Part shown: piece after piece, positions 46,793 to 59,555 of the stretch | Position numbering within the stretch: the stretch's first letter is position 1 | How the letters are laid out: every line of letters begins with the position of its first letter | Source of the DNA: Mactromeris polynyma | Taxonomy: Eukaryota; Mollusca; Bivalvia; Venerida; Mactridae | Direction: 5' to 3' | Length of the DNA stretch: 64,000 bases | Assembly (NCBI GenBank): GCA_032209605.1 | Contig: JASFXZ010000018.1 | Location: 5,831,904-5,895,903 of the forward strand | The notes under the pieces: model-generated | Told to the model about the DNA's origin: nothing | Seen by the model: only the letters and a program-made list of their open reading frames with translations | The model's database searches: none | Made by a program: the position numbers and the translations under genes

Positions 46793-47200
46793 CATAAAAT
46801 CTATTTCAATTATTCGAAATCTAATATTTTAAAATTTTTAGTCATAAAACTTTAGTTATGACCGCTTTGTTTCATTTGGACTAAAAATAAATATTCCGGT
46901 TACTCTATCTTTATTGTATTTCCTGCACTTTATCCAGTCACCCACATTGAAGGCGTCGTGGAATTTCAGGAATGACATAGTCCTGAAATGATTACATTAA
47001 AAAATAAATCCTGTAAGAATAAACATCTTATGCTGTTTAATCATCTTTTTAAATAAATGCTGATTTCTTTAAACATATTGTCCTGTTGTGTTTCGTTTTG
47101 ATCAAACTATCAGTCAGGATAAGTGGCTCCAATGATCCATTTGTGATACAAGCTTCTTAATTATCAAGTAATGAATTTCACTTCCGGCCTCCGTTATCTG
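46793..47200. other. Spacer without recognisable features
   Basis: AT-rich DNA between the foldback element and the second segmental duplication. Confidence 0.45.
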
Positions 47201-47459
47201 GTGGTTATGGTCGCTGACTTGATGAACCTGCGTTAGCACATTTGTACAATTTATGTTGCTCAACCAGATACCGACGTAAAACATGTATTTCTGCCATACA
47301 TGTTTTAAAGCAGTTAATACAATTACATTTGTATCATCAACATTTGCTGTTCAACAATAATACGGATAAACATAAAGCACATACTAGGTGCAGTCAGTAG
47401 TCAATAAGTGTATGTAATGAACTCACGTTTGATTGTGATAATATTTCAGGTAGAAATTA

Positions 47460-47765
47460 AAGTCAGCGGAATAAGTTTTCTTTGAAATTATTGAAGAAAT
47501 GGTCCATGAAGCCTTTGTCACTAATACAATGATAGAGAGAGAATAATTTGCTACAGGGAACGCCACATACACAAGACAGTGCCTCCCCACACCGAAAGGA
47601 AATACCACTATCATTCAAACACAATTTATGTTACTCTTAGTCACAGACTTTAGACCACACCTATCAATGTGCATAAATGCAGTTGTATTTAAATCGGGTT
47701 GTCGTATAAACACTGATACGGTTTAGATGAGAACATGTGCGATTTAAATGGTAAAGATAATACAT
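47460..47765 (-). mobile_element. Insertion in copy C containing an R1 fragment in reverse
   Basis: This block is absent from copy D, where the flanks are joined directly. It includes a minus-strand fragment of dispersed repeat R1 at about 47,545-47,612 (reads GGTGTGGGGAGGCACTGTC on the minus strand). Confidence 0.6.
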
Positions 47766-48365
47766 CTGATACAAGGGAAGTAACTAGCGTTGATTTGTTT
47801 TGTAGAGTTATACGCAGTGATCGGTAATGCACAGGTACCCACAAAAGGTTACAGTGTGATTTTAAAGTACAATTGCAGTCGAACTATATAATCCGTTTAG
47901 GATATCTTGGCAGTCTATTTCGTAAGAGACAAGGCTGACTAAAAAAAATTGATTATCATACAGGAATATAATTGTGTACTGTCTGTGTCTTTCATTAAAA
48001 CTTGTTAATACTTACAGTGAAAATATGCACACGATTACCAATAAACTCAAATACGTATACATGGCCATTATGTAGCTAATCAGTTACCATATGTTTAAGG
48101 ATGGTTTGAATGAAATAACACGTACAGTGAACCAAGCACGGTTAAATAGAATGGTCTCCCTGTCATATGGATCAATTATAAACGAGAACAACTCTGTATA
48201 TTGTATGTGTTTTTGTTGTTTATACATCTGATCAACATATTTATTATTCTGTGCTTTGTCATCAGCTGATCGATATAAACACATATAATAAGTGGAAAAG
48301 AACTACCTACATAGATTTGTTTGCATCGCTCCGAGGAAATAAGTGGTCGATAAAAACAAATTAAT

Positions 48366-48545
48366 TACAGTAAAAAAACCTCACTTAAAGACCACCTAAC
48401 TAAGATACCTCAAAATTAGAAACACAATTTTCAAGTCCATTTTCATCGTTTTGCTCTCTATTCAACCTCAATATTAAGACCAACTCAATAAGAGACCAAT
48501 TTTCAAGAGTTCCAAGGATGGTCTTATATTTGAGGTTTTACTGTA
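48366..48545. mobile_element. Tc1/mariner-type MITE, 180 bp
   Basis: Near-perfect opposed ends: TACAGTAAAAAAACCTCACT at the left and GAGGTTTTACTGTA at the right, inside a TA dinucleotide as expected for Tc1/mariner target duplication. No transposase. The same element is present in copy D at 60,576-60,754, so it predates that duplication. Confidence 0.8.
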
Positions 48546-48691
48546 TTGGGTTTGTAACTGACCCTCCAGGGAAATATAGAGGGAAATAATGATACTTTGG
48601 AGGACTCGACTGATGCCTCGCCACCCAGTAACAACCCCAATAATATATAGTACATGTACTACAGGTTTGACAAATTGAACATTAACGGGAT

Positions 48692-48725
48692 ACGAGGTGT
48701 GTCCAAAAAGTTCGTGGACACCTTT
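48692..48725 (+). mobile_element. Mariner-like terminus
   Basis: CGAGGTGTGTCCAAAAAGTT followed by CGTGGACACC resembles a mariner terminal repeat. Only one end is seen. The same sequence occurs in copy D at about 60,903-60,936. Confidence 0.45.
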
Positions 48726-49066
48726 GATATTTATAATTTCTACGTCAATATATTATGGTAATATAGCTTAATATCTTAATCGACTTAATACCCATGCATT
48801 GGTGCGATTTAATTAAAAAACATTATGAAATAAACAAATTATGCACATTTTCATACATATATGTATTTGTTAAGATATAAATATTTTAAACACAACTTCG
48901 ATAAAGAAGGCAAAATGATAATTGAATTTCACCCTGCATGTCTTTGTTCCTTCAGCAAATATGATTTTTTTAAGATTTGTTTTCGGCCGACAGAAATTGA
49001 CATTGCACTCGCTTCAAAAATGCCATAAAATAATCGCTGTATAGTTATTATTTATATTTGTGATTA

Positions 49067-49395
49067 GATGTACGCTGGGTTTTCCTTTCCCCTGTGCGGT
49101 TCTTTCACTTTATATGGTGTTCACGTTATTGTCTCCCCACTATCGGTCTATTATTGTCAGCTGTATTGACTTGTCCTGTGATGTATTCCATCCATTAAAT
49201 CCACCCTGTTTGTCCTCTTTGGTTGTCCTAGTTATCCCTTATGGTTGGCCAGGCCATTTCTTGCGCCTCTGTTCCCTTCCGTGTTTACTCTTGCGCCTCC
49301 TCAAATGCCTTGTTTCCCCGGAGGTCAGTGTGGAGAGGCATTGTGTTATGTTCATTGCATTCCCTGTAGCAACTTCTCTCTCTTTTACCAGTTAT
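49067..49395 (+). repeat. Dispersed repeat R1, copy 3
   Basis: The longest R1 copy along with 63.44 kb. It includes CTTGTCCTGTGATGTATTCC, CTTATGGTTGGCCAGGCC and CCCCGGAGGTCAGTGTGGAG. Open frames here are not conserved in the other copies. Confidence 0.8.
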
Positions 49396-50290
49396 AAGAA
49401 AAAAAGAGTGAGACCTCAAAAATGTCCATTTTATAAAATGTTCTCCTCAACAATTAACGACATCCATAATAAGCCATTGTCATTTAATGTCGCTACTGCA
49501 TAATTTGTTCCAGTATTCCATTGTATTCCTGGCTGAAACTAATATTATGACTTATGTAAGAACATGTGTATACAACAAGGTTTCAAAAAATGCTTAACAA
49601 TCGTAAAATAACATTTTCTAAAGCATAGCACGCGTATGGTTTTACATAAATACTTGCACATCGTCTGATTTCGAAGCAGTTACTTTCTTGTTAAAACGAT
49701 TATTATTGGAGGTTGGGAAAAATGCTGCGTACCGTTATAACCTCAAAAATATACTTGGATTTGATTGAGTACTTGATGTGTTGTGTGTCACTATTTTCTA
49801 AGTTTGCGTTCTAAGTCAGATATGTAGAATGTGACTAACTAATTTGAATATTAATCAATTACAGACGTGTACATAACGCTTTGAAAAAAACTCAACTCAA
49901 CTTTGGTGAAACGATGATCAGAGACGAAGATGAAATCGTGCATTCGCAAAGTTTAAATAGTGAATTCCTGAAATTCAAATTGTGAAATCGAGAAGTTGAA
50001 ATCATGAAAACAAGAATTTGAAATCGTGAAGTTCATGAAGGTAAATTCGCGAATTCTTGATGTCACCACCAGGCTTTCGTAGATTACTGACTAAATGTGC
50101 TTGGCTTGAAAATGTGGCGCAACATTCAAGTAGTTTGGTATTCGCTACAAAGTATCGAACAATGTACATAAATGCAACAATTGTAATTGAATTGTCTTCT
50201 TGATGCTACGTGAAATAAAACTCGTGTTATTTGTACCTTTTGCGTGACCATATGTTAAAAGTTTCGTATAAAACAGCTGGACTAAGCTTG

Positions 50291-53160
50291 ATTTGTTATA
50301 TACGACTATACGTGCGATATATAATTGATCGTGTAGGATAATATCGCAGTGGCCACACTTAATATTATTATTATTTACTATTTCCGACAGTTGGTATTTA
50401 GTTATCATACGGCGTGACACAAATCACATACTGTGACACAAAGCAACAGCAAACACATCACGTGATTAGAGGGGCAGTACTTTCAGTCGTCCTGTCGTTC
50501 TTTGTGTTACCAGTTGATGTTGATGTACGATTATGGCGTATCATATTAACGGTTTGTGCTTTTAATGCAAGAATCTTAGATCTCGATTGCCAGTCCGGAA
50601 TATTAAGCACGTAGTTGATTATAACTGTTGACACAATAAAATCGAACTTCGAGTAAATAATATTTTTGACGAACGTCATGTCCAAATTTAGCGACTAATT
50701 GACCAATAAAATATGATATATATGATACGTATTATGTATTATAGCCAAAAGAACAAAATCAGAAGGTTTAGAACTACGAAATGACTTTAATTATATACTA
50801 AGTTTTACATTGACGGTGCGCAAATAAAGTATCAAACCATTGAAAGTCACATGAACATAGAAAATAGGGTCTTACATAATCACGAGATATGAGAATTCCA
50901 AAAAAACGAAATTAATCTATCATTTTTTCTTTTTATCCTGAAATATTGCGATTTTGCAGTTGCGGTTATTTGGATCGACATCGATATATTGGTCCATGGT
51001 CTAGATTTTTAATACATTGTACATTTTCTGACATATTGACTCTCGATATAAAGACCAATGTATTGAATATATATTATATACCATGACGTGTATTTACTTA
51101 TTTACATACCGGGTCCATGTTCACCTTGACTCAACAGTAACCCATTGAGATCCTTCAATTGAGTCAACGGCAATCAAAATACTGGATACAACAAGGCATA
51201 TAATTAATTCAGTGACCATATGCTCCACGTACATCGGATACATGACCGACAAGAGTAACTTATACACTGGACTTCAGTCAGCCATCATTATATCAAGTTT
51301 GGTCCGAATTTCGGAATTTACAAGAGCTTACAGCCCTGAACTGGTTTCGACGGAAATGACATAAATTGTACTTAACTATAAAGTCAAATGCATGTCAACG
51401 AGATCCAAGTATACACTTATAAACTTGTTGCCAATTTGCAAGAGCTAACTTAAACACTTAGAGCGGTTTTGTATAATTGTTTCCGCTGGAAATGGTAAGG
51501 CTTACTTGTTGATAATTGTTGACAACTGCCAGTACTCGTGAGTGTGTCATGTGTCACATACTATTAAATGAAAACAACAAACCCTTGACAAATTTCGTCA
51601 CATTAAAAATCCTTAACTTCTCTTGTATGGATATCAGACTTACTCTTATTATACAAAGCATCCTTTCTAAAGTAGCCATTTCCTAGACAAAAGCCAACAG
51701 AATCACAGTGACTGTTGCTACTGTTGTAAGTATGTATCCTTACTGCTATCAATTCAACATCTCTAGAGCATCTACCTCTCCATAGCAGCCGTATCATCAT
51801 TCGACATTTGACTTTACACCATGAACCACAGACTGGTTTATGTGATTACGCTGCATATGAAGGAGTTTATGTAGATATTTGAATATAGCACGTATCCATT
51901 ATATGTATTTGTCTAGTGAAGACGTTGTCATTCTTATCACATAATACGCGTATCTATTTCAGGTTCATATCTCTGGTTGTATAATATCCAGATTGAAGCC
52001 GTACTATCGACATGGCGTTCAGACATATTGTTGTTTCAAATTATCGTAAATGGAGTAAAACATAAATAGATAAAATTCTAGTAAGTTTATGAACATATTG
52101 ATTATGAGAATTCGTAAGATTTATAGGTCGATGTACGACCGTCCTTCTGTCGTTCTAACAACGGTTACTCTGTTACCCAGATACTAATGACATTGACCGG
52201 CAGAATACCCCTTGGTAAGTAGCGTACTGATGTTTCCAAGAACCAAATTGTTAAGTGATTCTAAAAAACACAATGTCCTTCAGCACAGTTGAGCTGAAAC
52301 ACTTCAGTATATATATATAATCTCATGATTGGATTTTCTAGGCAATGTAAAACGTTTCTGCATTATCAAATGTTTTCTGTCCATGGCAATATATTGCAAC
52401 TTGTGTTTTGGTAGACTGACTGCCCAAACGGCGCTCACTTATTATGAGAATTTTGTATACACCCAATTCAATGTTTATAACGCATAGTGTAGAGACCATT
52501 TCTGAATGGTGCCTCCGATTGGCCAGTTTCGAGACTGTACTCGAACAGAAACAGACTACGACTCAAATTTATAAACTCAGACATGGTTACTTGGAAACAA
52601 AGCATGACTGCATGTTCTATGCATTTTATTAATCAGAGTAATTCTACAAATGTCTTGCGCATATTCCAAGTTTGTCTCCTAAATTCAGACGACTCAACAG
52701 AGACATCTATGTTAACCTACATATCCTAGTTACACACAAGAGCACAATATATGCTCGTATGTTATTCATGGTTTCATTCCTTTGCTCAACTTTTCAAGTT
52801 CAAGGCACTATGAACATTAACTACGTGCTGATTACGGAATGTGACAATAAGTGCCATGTATAAGCGACAAATTGAGAAAGTATCTTGACTCAGCAATAAC
52901 TCTGCCAAGTTTCTTAACCACAGTCGATTAGAGTGTTTCACTAATTAAATACTTTATTATGAGAGTAAGACCCTATACAAGGTGTATTGAACTTTGTGAC
53001 CAGACTGTTCTTCTCTATGCGTTACAACAAATTTGTGTTCCAGTATACGGACGGAAAATATCACTTGTGTCATACATAATTATATGACATAAGTGGTTCC
53101 AACTTTAAGTATTTATCAACGTTTATCAAATGTTTCCCATACTTAAAATTGGTATTCGCG
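50291..53160. other. Intergenic DNA upstream of the EGF/thyroglobulin gene
   Basis: About 2.9 kb with only short unrelated frames on both strands. No repeat family, RNA gene or exon pair that I can support. Confidence 0.5.
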
Positions 53161-53162
53161 AG

Positions 53163-53170
53163 TATAAAAT
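53163..53170 (+). promoter_or_regulatory. TATA box of the EGF/thyroglobulin-domain gene
   Basis: TATAAAAT lies 67 bases before the ATG at 53,230. This would place transcription start near 53,190-53,200 and give a 5' leader of about 30-40 bases. Confidence 0.6.
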
Positions 53171-53229
53171 AAGGAATCGCGAGTCGAAAGGAACATTGAT
53201 AACTAGTTAACACTAAGGAGAGTTTGAAT

Positions 53230-56200
53230 ATGCATATGAAGTATACAGTGTGCCTAGTCCTGGTGGCATGTGTTGTGTTTGTTCGCGGTGATGACGACGA
53301 TGACGATACATATGGTGTTGTCCATCTCATGGCACAGAATTTGCATGATTTGCATGCTTTCGTCGGCGACAAATTTATAGGGTTGGAATCTTTTTTTAAA
53401 TCAACGTTTGGAAGCCGATTGGATCGTATTGAAACGTTGTTGAGCTCGCTGGAAAAACGACAACGTGAGTATGCTTACTAAAACATCACTAACTTGGTGG
53501 GTAGCATAAAACAGTAATTAAGTTTCATACTTATTTCTTTCGCTAATGAAAATGTTTTGCGCTCGGCTTATTGTTTCATTCACATGACTTAATATCTCGT
53601 GTGCGCGACTAATCATCTCATGCCCTCAACTTATCTTGTTAGCCTGACATTATCTGATGCGCTAAGCATATTATTTCATGCCCTCAACTCATCTCTTTAG
53701 CTTGACATTATCTGATGCGCTAAGCATATTATTTCATGCCCTCAACTTATCTCTTTAGCTTGACATTATCTGATGCGCTAAACATATTATCTCATGCCCT
53801 CAACTTATCTCGTTGGCTTGACATTATCTGATGCGCTAAGCATATTATCTCATGCCCTCAACTTATCTCGTTAGCTTGATATTATCTGATGCGCTAAGCA
53901 TATTATCTCATGCCCTCAACTTATCTCTTTAGCTTGATATTACCAGATGCGCTAAGCATATTAGCTCATGTTCTCGACGGAGAAAGGAGAGCACTAGAAA
54001 TATGCGTAGAATAAAATTTCGAGTTCAAGAGACGATATGCCGTGGGCAGAAAATAATATATCGAGCGCACAATTTAATGTTTATACCGGCGGCGTGCGAA
54101 ATGTTAAATCGAGTGCACGATTTATAAAGTATATCACACGGGATAGCAAATGAAGCACTCAATAAATTCATATATGAAAACATTATTATTTGGCCTAAAT
54201 GTGGTTGCATATTAAATTCTTGCATAGCGTGACACTGTATTGAATGAACTATATTGATATATATTTGTCTGGTGCAGTTTCTTACGAGAACAAAACGATA
54301 CGTCTGTTGAAACCGATACTTGTGCTATGTTATTTACTTGCTGCAATAAACATTATCTTAGCACTAAGTGTTCACATAGTGTTCACAGTGTTCACATAAT
54401 AGCAATCTATATTCAATCATGAGTTTTTAATCTTCCCAATTGCAAGAAAGTACAGTCGGACTTCGTTCATTTGAATTCACTAGGTCCGAAATTTCATTTC
54501 GAATAATACATGGTTTCGAATAGCCCATTTCAATTCGGCGTGCATAAGAAGATACATCGGGACCTGATATTTATTTCGGATGATACCAAGTATTTGGATA
54601 GAAGGTTGTCGAATAAACGAGGTCTGACTGTATTCGTCACATTTGTATTCACGATCGTGATTCACGATTTTGATCTTGTTACAAGTTACTCATAAGAGTT
54701 TCTAAATGATGCTTCAGTATTAGCCGAAATGTGTACAGAAGATACGTGTAAATCTAATGGTACGTGTGATCTGACAGAGGACCGGCAGCATACAGTGTGC
54801 CATTGTGAACCAGGATATAAAGGGGAAAATTGTCAATGTAAGTTATATATCCAACGTAAGTGTAGGTGTTTTGCGTTAAACAAAAACATGACAAATCTAA
54901 AATATCTAAAAATCTATTGACCAATATTTCAGCATGTTTTGTTATACTACATTTTTTATATGCATGCTTCTTGGGGTTCCAAAGTATGTATTTCGTATTA
55001 AATAAAAGCACCTAAGACCGCACGTGTAATGTGGCGTATGTTCATCCAAGCATTTTGACTGAAAAACGTACAGCCAAGTAAGTTGTGCTCCACAATAAAA
55101 GACAGGAGAGAAATAAAAATTCCAATAATTTACAGACAATAAATATTAGCCTTTTACCATTGCCCCTGTGCAATTCTTTCCTATTATATAGTGTTCAGGT
55201 TATTTTCTTTCCAGTTTCGGCCTATTGTTGCCGGCTGTCTTGACTTGTCCTGTGATCTTTTCCATCTATTCATTTCCCCCTTCACTGTTCGTCCTCTTTG
55301 TTTCTCCTAGTTATTCCTTATGGTCTGCCAGGCAATTCCTTGCGCCTTTGTTCCCTAACGTATATATCCTTTAACCTCCTCAAATGCCTTACGTTTCATG
55401 GATTGTTGTTTTCCCGGAGGTCTGTGTGGGGAGGCTATGTCTTTTATATGTGGCGTTCCCTGTAGCAACTTCTTCTCTCTCTTTCTACTTTTTCGGCGCA
55501 GCCGTACTAACATTTTTGCTATTTGCATATCAGACTTTTGTAAACCAATCAAATATTACGTTAATCACCAAGGCAATTTCTCTTCAACCGAAATATATTT
55601 ATAACCTTGACGCAGAATGGTTAACATTTCGTTAAGGCTTATATATTTGTTAACCTAAAATTATTAACTTGTTTATTGTTATTAATTTTTCTTCCGAAGC
55701 AAAGTAATGAACACACTTATTGCATAAATGTTTAAATGATTGCCAAAAACAATCTCGATCACGATAGAGGCGTGATTCTTATTAATGTAAACATGACATT
55801 GTTGTATGAAAACCAGATGCACATAATATTGTTTGCCACAACAACTGCGTCTGAAAGTGGATCGTATAGTGTATTTCAAGATTTAACCAGTAAGCAGTGT
55901 TGTTAGTTATCACCACGGGAAATTGTCCGGTGTTGGAATTAAAAAGACTTTCTTGGTTTTATGTACCAGTCGCGAACATTATATTGTTTTAATCAGATAA
56001 ATCGCTTTGTAACAAGTTTATTTACATGAATGTGTGAGTTCACGACTTATGCAATAAGTAATGATGAACTGTATTGAAACAGACTATACTGTGTCTATGA
56101 CTAATCACACTACGGAGTTACTTTAATCCGGTCTCCTACGCAGTGATCTCTCCTTTAATGAATCGGAGTTTCTGTAGTAGGCCTATATAGCAATTTAATG

Positions 56201-58796
56201 ACCGGCAGTCGTAACATTTAGGCAATTTGTTGTATTTTAACCTTCAGATTGCAACAAATTTGCATACTTCAAGTTGCGCCGACCATCGTTTTTAAATATA
56301 TTTCTTGTTTGCCATGTGATTGTTCTTATAGACAGTGTTGAGAACTGGGGGTATATTTTTCAAACCGTTACAGGACAAGTTTGAATTTTCAGAAGTACTG
56401 TAACCACCGGAAACAGATTGATCAACAGTTGGAGCAGTATTAACACGGTATCCTAAATCGAATGTAACATTGTTATTTACAGTTGTTGAAGGTATTTGTG
56501 ACGTTGCGCTCAAAAATGCTCAGCAAGGTCCACTCATGCTCGGCCGTTTCATACCTAGATGTTCAGAAGATGGGATGTTCGATGGTGTGCAGTATAAGGG
56601 CTCGGCGTAAGTGCACTTTCCTCACTACCGTTGGTGTCGATTTTGTTTATATTTCATTGTATTCCTTTAGAAAAACGTGATGTGTAGCAGAAAACGTCAT
56701 GCACAAAGTAAACAGCCATACCAAAAGCACAAGGAGACATGAAACATCTCATCCATATGTAAACAACTACACAAGCAGAAGGTACACACGCTAAATGATG
56801 GGTGAAGATAGGAAGCTATATCATTTGAATTCTTCCCAAGTTAAGCATTTCGCAAATACGTTTGTATCGTATTCAAATTAATAATTGTTTGTGCTGGTAG
56901 AGCATTGTGATCCGAGTCTGTTTCTAACAAGTTTTTTTGCGTGGAGGTAATAAGTACAACACACGAAACAACAATTTTCCCAGTAGTTCGTTCCCTTTGG
57001 TTGCATAGAACATCTGTTTAACAAAGTTGTAGACTGGTTGTTTTGTTTCCTGTTTGTGTAACTGTTATCACCATCAAACAACATAGATTTTGTAGATAAA
57101 AAAGATGAAATTCATCAATGTAATAGAAACAAGTTCATTGAGTTGTTTTAAAAATGCGATGGAATTCTAATGAAAGAAAACGAAATACAGAAAACAATAC
57201 TTTTCATAATTTCTGCTTCCTTACATAAGAAATCGCAATTTTAGTGGAAGTCCAAGCTACACCAAGACGACACTTTCGCGGTGACAACACATGAGATGTA
57301 CTCACAAAAACATTAAAATTGTTTAGTTTTTTGTTGGCTACCTAATATAAAAATCTTACTATCAATGTCTATACAAAATTCTTTAATGTATTGAGTTATT
57401 TTTTAGATGATATTATGTATCGTTTGGCATTCCCAAAATAAATGAAGTAATGTTTATTTTTCTTCTGAAGGTGAAATTTTCATTTTATATAATATCATAT
57501 TAGTAGCTAAAATTCTATAATTGATTCTAGTTTGAAACTGTCATTCATTGTATTAAAGACCCCAGCTATATGTATTTTTGAAAAGAGTACATATTTTTCC
57601 TTTTTTTTTACTTGTTGGCAGAACATTAGATTTCATCAACAGGTAATATGTTGAAACTACTCCTTTTTTATGAATAGGACTGGTTCAAAATATTTTGGAA
57701 ATAATTGACTTACTTTGTCATTTTTGTTAAATGTAAGTGCCATTGATGTAACAGTCAATTAAATGGATCTTCCTATTCCTTCATAATGCAAACAAATATT
57801 TGTTCCAGTCATTCTTTCTAAATCAATTCTTGTTTTCATCATTAGGTCTTCAACCTTACCTGATACCTCTATTGTACAATGACTTGTAAACACAGGATTT
57901 TTGTCTAACAAAATATTATGATTTTAAAATAAAGGTAAATAAAGATTCAACCGTTGATGCATCTATGATATTTCTATATGCATACAGTACATTCCAAAAG
58001 GAGTTTTTTTTATTGTTCCCAGTATTTCATTTAGTACATTTTGCCACAATTGATAACCATCTCTACATTGAAAATATGTCTTACAAATTGATTAAGATTG
58101 CTATTATTTTCTGAGATTAATCTTCTAAACAATGATAATTTCGGACTTTTCATATGTGCATATATATCTATCATATTTAATCCACATTCTGTATATATCT
58201 TAATCAAAATTTCCTGTTTGAATTTTGGCGTTCTTTGCCAAAAAAAGTCTTAAAACAACGTGTTTATAGATTAACCATAACTTGGCACTATCATTACGGC
58301 TAATGATCTTTGTTATTGCAGTGCCTACTGTGTTACCCCCGATGGCACAGAAATTGAGGGTTACTCTGTTCAAAGATGGAAAACTGAGGGCATGAATTGC
58401 CGTATGTATGATTTTGATACCTATCTTGACAACTCTCAATCTGTATAATAATTGTTATAGTTTTCACGGTATCAGATATCTTGCAGCGACAGTTACAGAT
58501 ATGGTAATGCGTTACATCGATGAACATTTACGTCACGTAACGATACTTACTACGAATTTAAATAAACAAGATTCTCGATATTATTTCTAACAACGTTTGA
58601 TTTTACAGAATGTGCACGTGACTTGTATGACTACCAACATAATGATTTCGCCGAAGAGAGGCACTTTGACTGCGCTCCTAATGGTAACTATCAACAGCAC
58701 CTATGTGATTCTACGGCATGCTTGTGTCTGGATTCCTATGGTCATACTTATGGAAATCCAGTTCAACTTGGATCGCTTGAAACTCTTCACTGCTAA
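53230..58796 (+). CDS. Secreted protein: signal peptide, EGF, two thyroglobulin type-1 domains (248 aa)
   Basis: Five exons join into exactly 747 nt: 53,230-53,464, 54,718-54,837, 56,483-56,606, 58,322-58,401 and 58,609-58,796. All junctions are GT/AG. Phases run 1, 1, 2, 1. Exon 1 encodes a hydrophobic signal peptide (MHMKYTVCLVLVACVVFVRG), six Asp and an amphipathic helix. Exon 2 is a six-cysteine EGF module ending CHCEPGYKGENC. Exons 3-4 form one thyroglobulin type-1 domain (GPLMLGRFIPRC, then AYCVTPDGTEIEGYS) with only four cysteines: the QC and first CWC cysteines are replaced. Exon 5 is a second domain with six cysteines, reading CLCL where CWCV is usual, and ends in Cys-stop. Some Tg1 proteins inhibit cysteine proteases; any such role here is inference. 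AATAAA follows at 58,973. Introns hold repeats. Confidence 0.88.
53610..53975 (+). repeat. 58-bp tandem repeat in intron 1 (about 6 copies)
   Basis: The unit begins TCTGATGCGCTAAGCATATT and continues ATCTCATGCCCTCAACTTAT. Copies are very similar, and the last is decayed. Confidence 0.9.
54451..54632. mobile_element. Tc1/mariner/pogo-type MITE in intron 1, 182 bp
   Basis: Opposed ends TACAGTCGGACTTCGTTCAT at the left and CGAGGTCTGACTGTA at the right, about 24 bp each, bounded by TA. It lies less than 100 bp before the EGF exon and is a different family from the MITE at 48.37 kb. Confidence 0.75.
55160..55480 (+). repeat. Dispersed repeat R1, copy 4 (intron 2)
   Basis: Diverged copy with CTTGTCCTGTGATCTTTTCC, CTTATGGTCTGCCAGGC and CCCGGAGGTCTGTGTGGGGA. 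Confidence 0.75.
57340..58300 (-). pseudogene. Decayed non-LTR retrotransposon, C-terminal RT region, antisense in intron 3
   Basis: Read on the minus strand, in pieces with several stops and frame changes. It starts with AKLWLIYKHVVLRLF (about 58,295), then MIDIYAHMKSPKLSLFRRL, then a long decayed part. It ends with YRILATNMILYKMKIS and LLHLFWECQTIHNI (about 57,390-57,560). The RILxTNxxLxKMxI and HLFWxC patterns are typical of the region after the polymerase in many LINE proteins. It lies opposite to the host gene and spans most of its third intron. The clade is uncertain. Confidence 0.6.
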
Positions 58797-58972
58797 AATA
58801 TGTTTAGCATGTAAAAGTCGACATGCAAAACTTGTTGATGACTTCATCTGTCGTTTCTTTTCGAACAACAGTTTGTACATGTGTGTGCGTGAAATAATTA
58901 ATATATTTTGGTGCTCGCCTCACACTCTATCTTAACACAGTTATATACAAATATATTTGTGGCTACATCAGT

Positions 58973-58978
58973 AATAAA
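58973..58978 (+). terminator. Putative poly(A) signal of the EGF/thyroglobulin gene
   Basis: AATAAA about 175 bases past the TAA stop. Confidence 0.5.
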
Positions 58979-59201
58979 AAAAAAGCCGTCAACCAGCTAT
59001 GAATTTCTGTGTTATTTTATTCTTTAATTTCTTTTAAACGCCGAGTACAACTTCATGTAGAGAATCGAATCACAACCTTATAAGGTGGCTATGGTCGCTG
59101 ACTCGATGAACCTGCGTTAGCACATTTGTACAATTTATGTTGCTCAACCAGATACCGACGTAAAACATGTATTTCTGCCATACATGTTTTAAAGCAGTTA
59201 A

Positions 59202-59480
59202 TAGAAGAAGAAGAACTTTTATTGTATTTAAACCCATAAAAGGTTATTGACAAAACATCAATATAACATAGAAAATAATACATAGCAATACGTGACAAGA
59301 AGATACAATGAAATGGTAAATAAATGAGGTTCATCTCTGTTGGGGGAGGCAGAATAATTTAAATGATAAATACATGTTAAAAACAAAGCATCCAATTCAT
59401 ATCCATAATTACATAATTATATAAAATAATTTAACGTCAATGGTAACTCCTAGAACATCTAAATGGATCATCAAGGAAAT
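59202..59480 (-). mobile_element. 3' fragment of a (TTC)n-tailed LINE
   Basis: On the minus strand this reads as a LINE 3' end terminating in GTTCTTCTTCTTC. It is nearly identical to 61,277-61,675, the 3' region of a second copy. The inner end opens into a short frame (KGHFLDDPF) before a stop, probably the last codons of the LINE protein. Confidence 0.65.
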
Positions 59481-59555
59481 GGCCCTTACAAAGAGCACAT
59501 AACCTATAATGATCGAGCAATTTTAAAATGTACAGTCACCAATTACATGTGTAAT

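Larger units (their letters stand above)
47201..50290 (+). repeat. Segmental duplication copy C (about 3.1 kb, direct)
   Basis: Starts at GGTGGTTATGGTCGCTGACT and matches copy D (59,083 to the window end) in direct orientation. The end matches at TAAAACAGCTGGACTAAGC. Relative to D it has about 300 extra bases at 47.46-47.77 kb and about 620 extra at 49.53-50.15 kb. It lacks the large LINE insertions of D. No gene is supported inside. Confidence 0.92.

Noticed and set aside
49060..49503. Plus-strand frame of 147 codons (and 63,598-63,840)
   Set aside because: Lies within dispersed repeat R1. The frame is not kept in the other copies and the translation resembles no protein that I recognise.
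56292..56513. Minus-strand frame opposite exon 3 of the EGF/thyroglobulin gene
   Set aside because: Its composition is somewhat protein-like, but it lacks an ATG start, overlaps a well-supported exon in antisense, and has no recognised domain. A second minus-strand frame at 56,878-57,084 is likewise unexplained.
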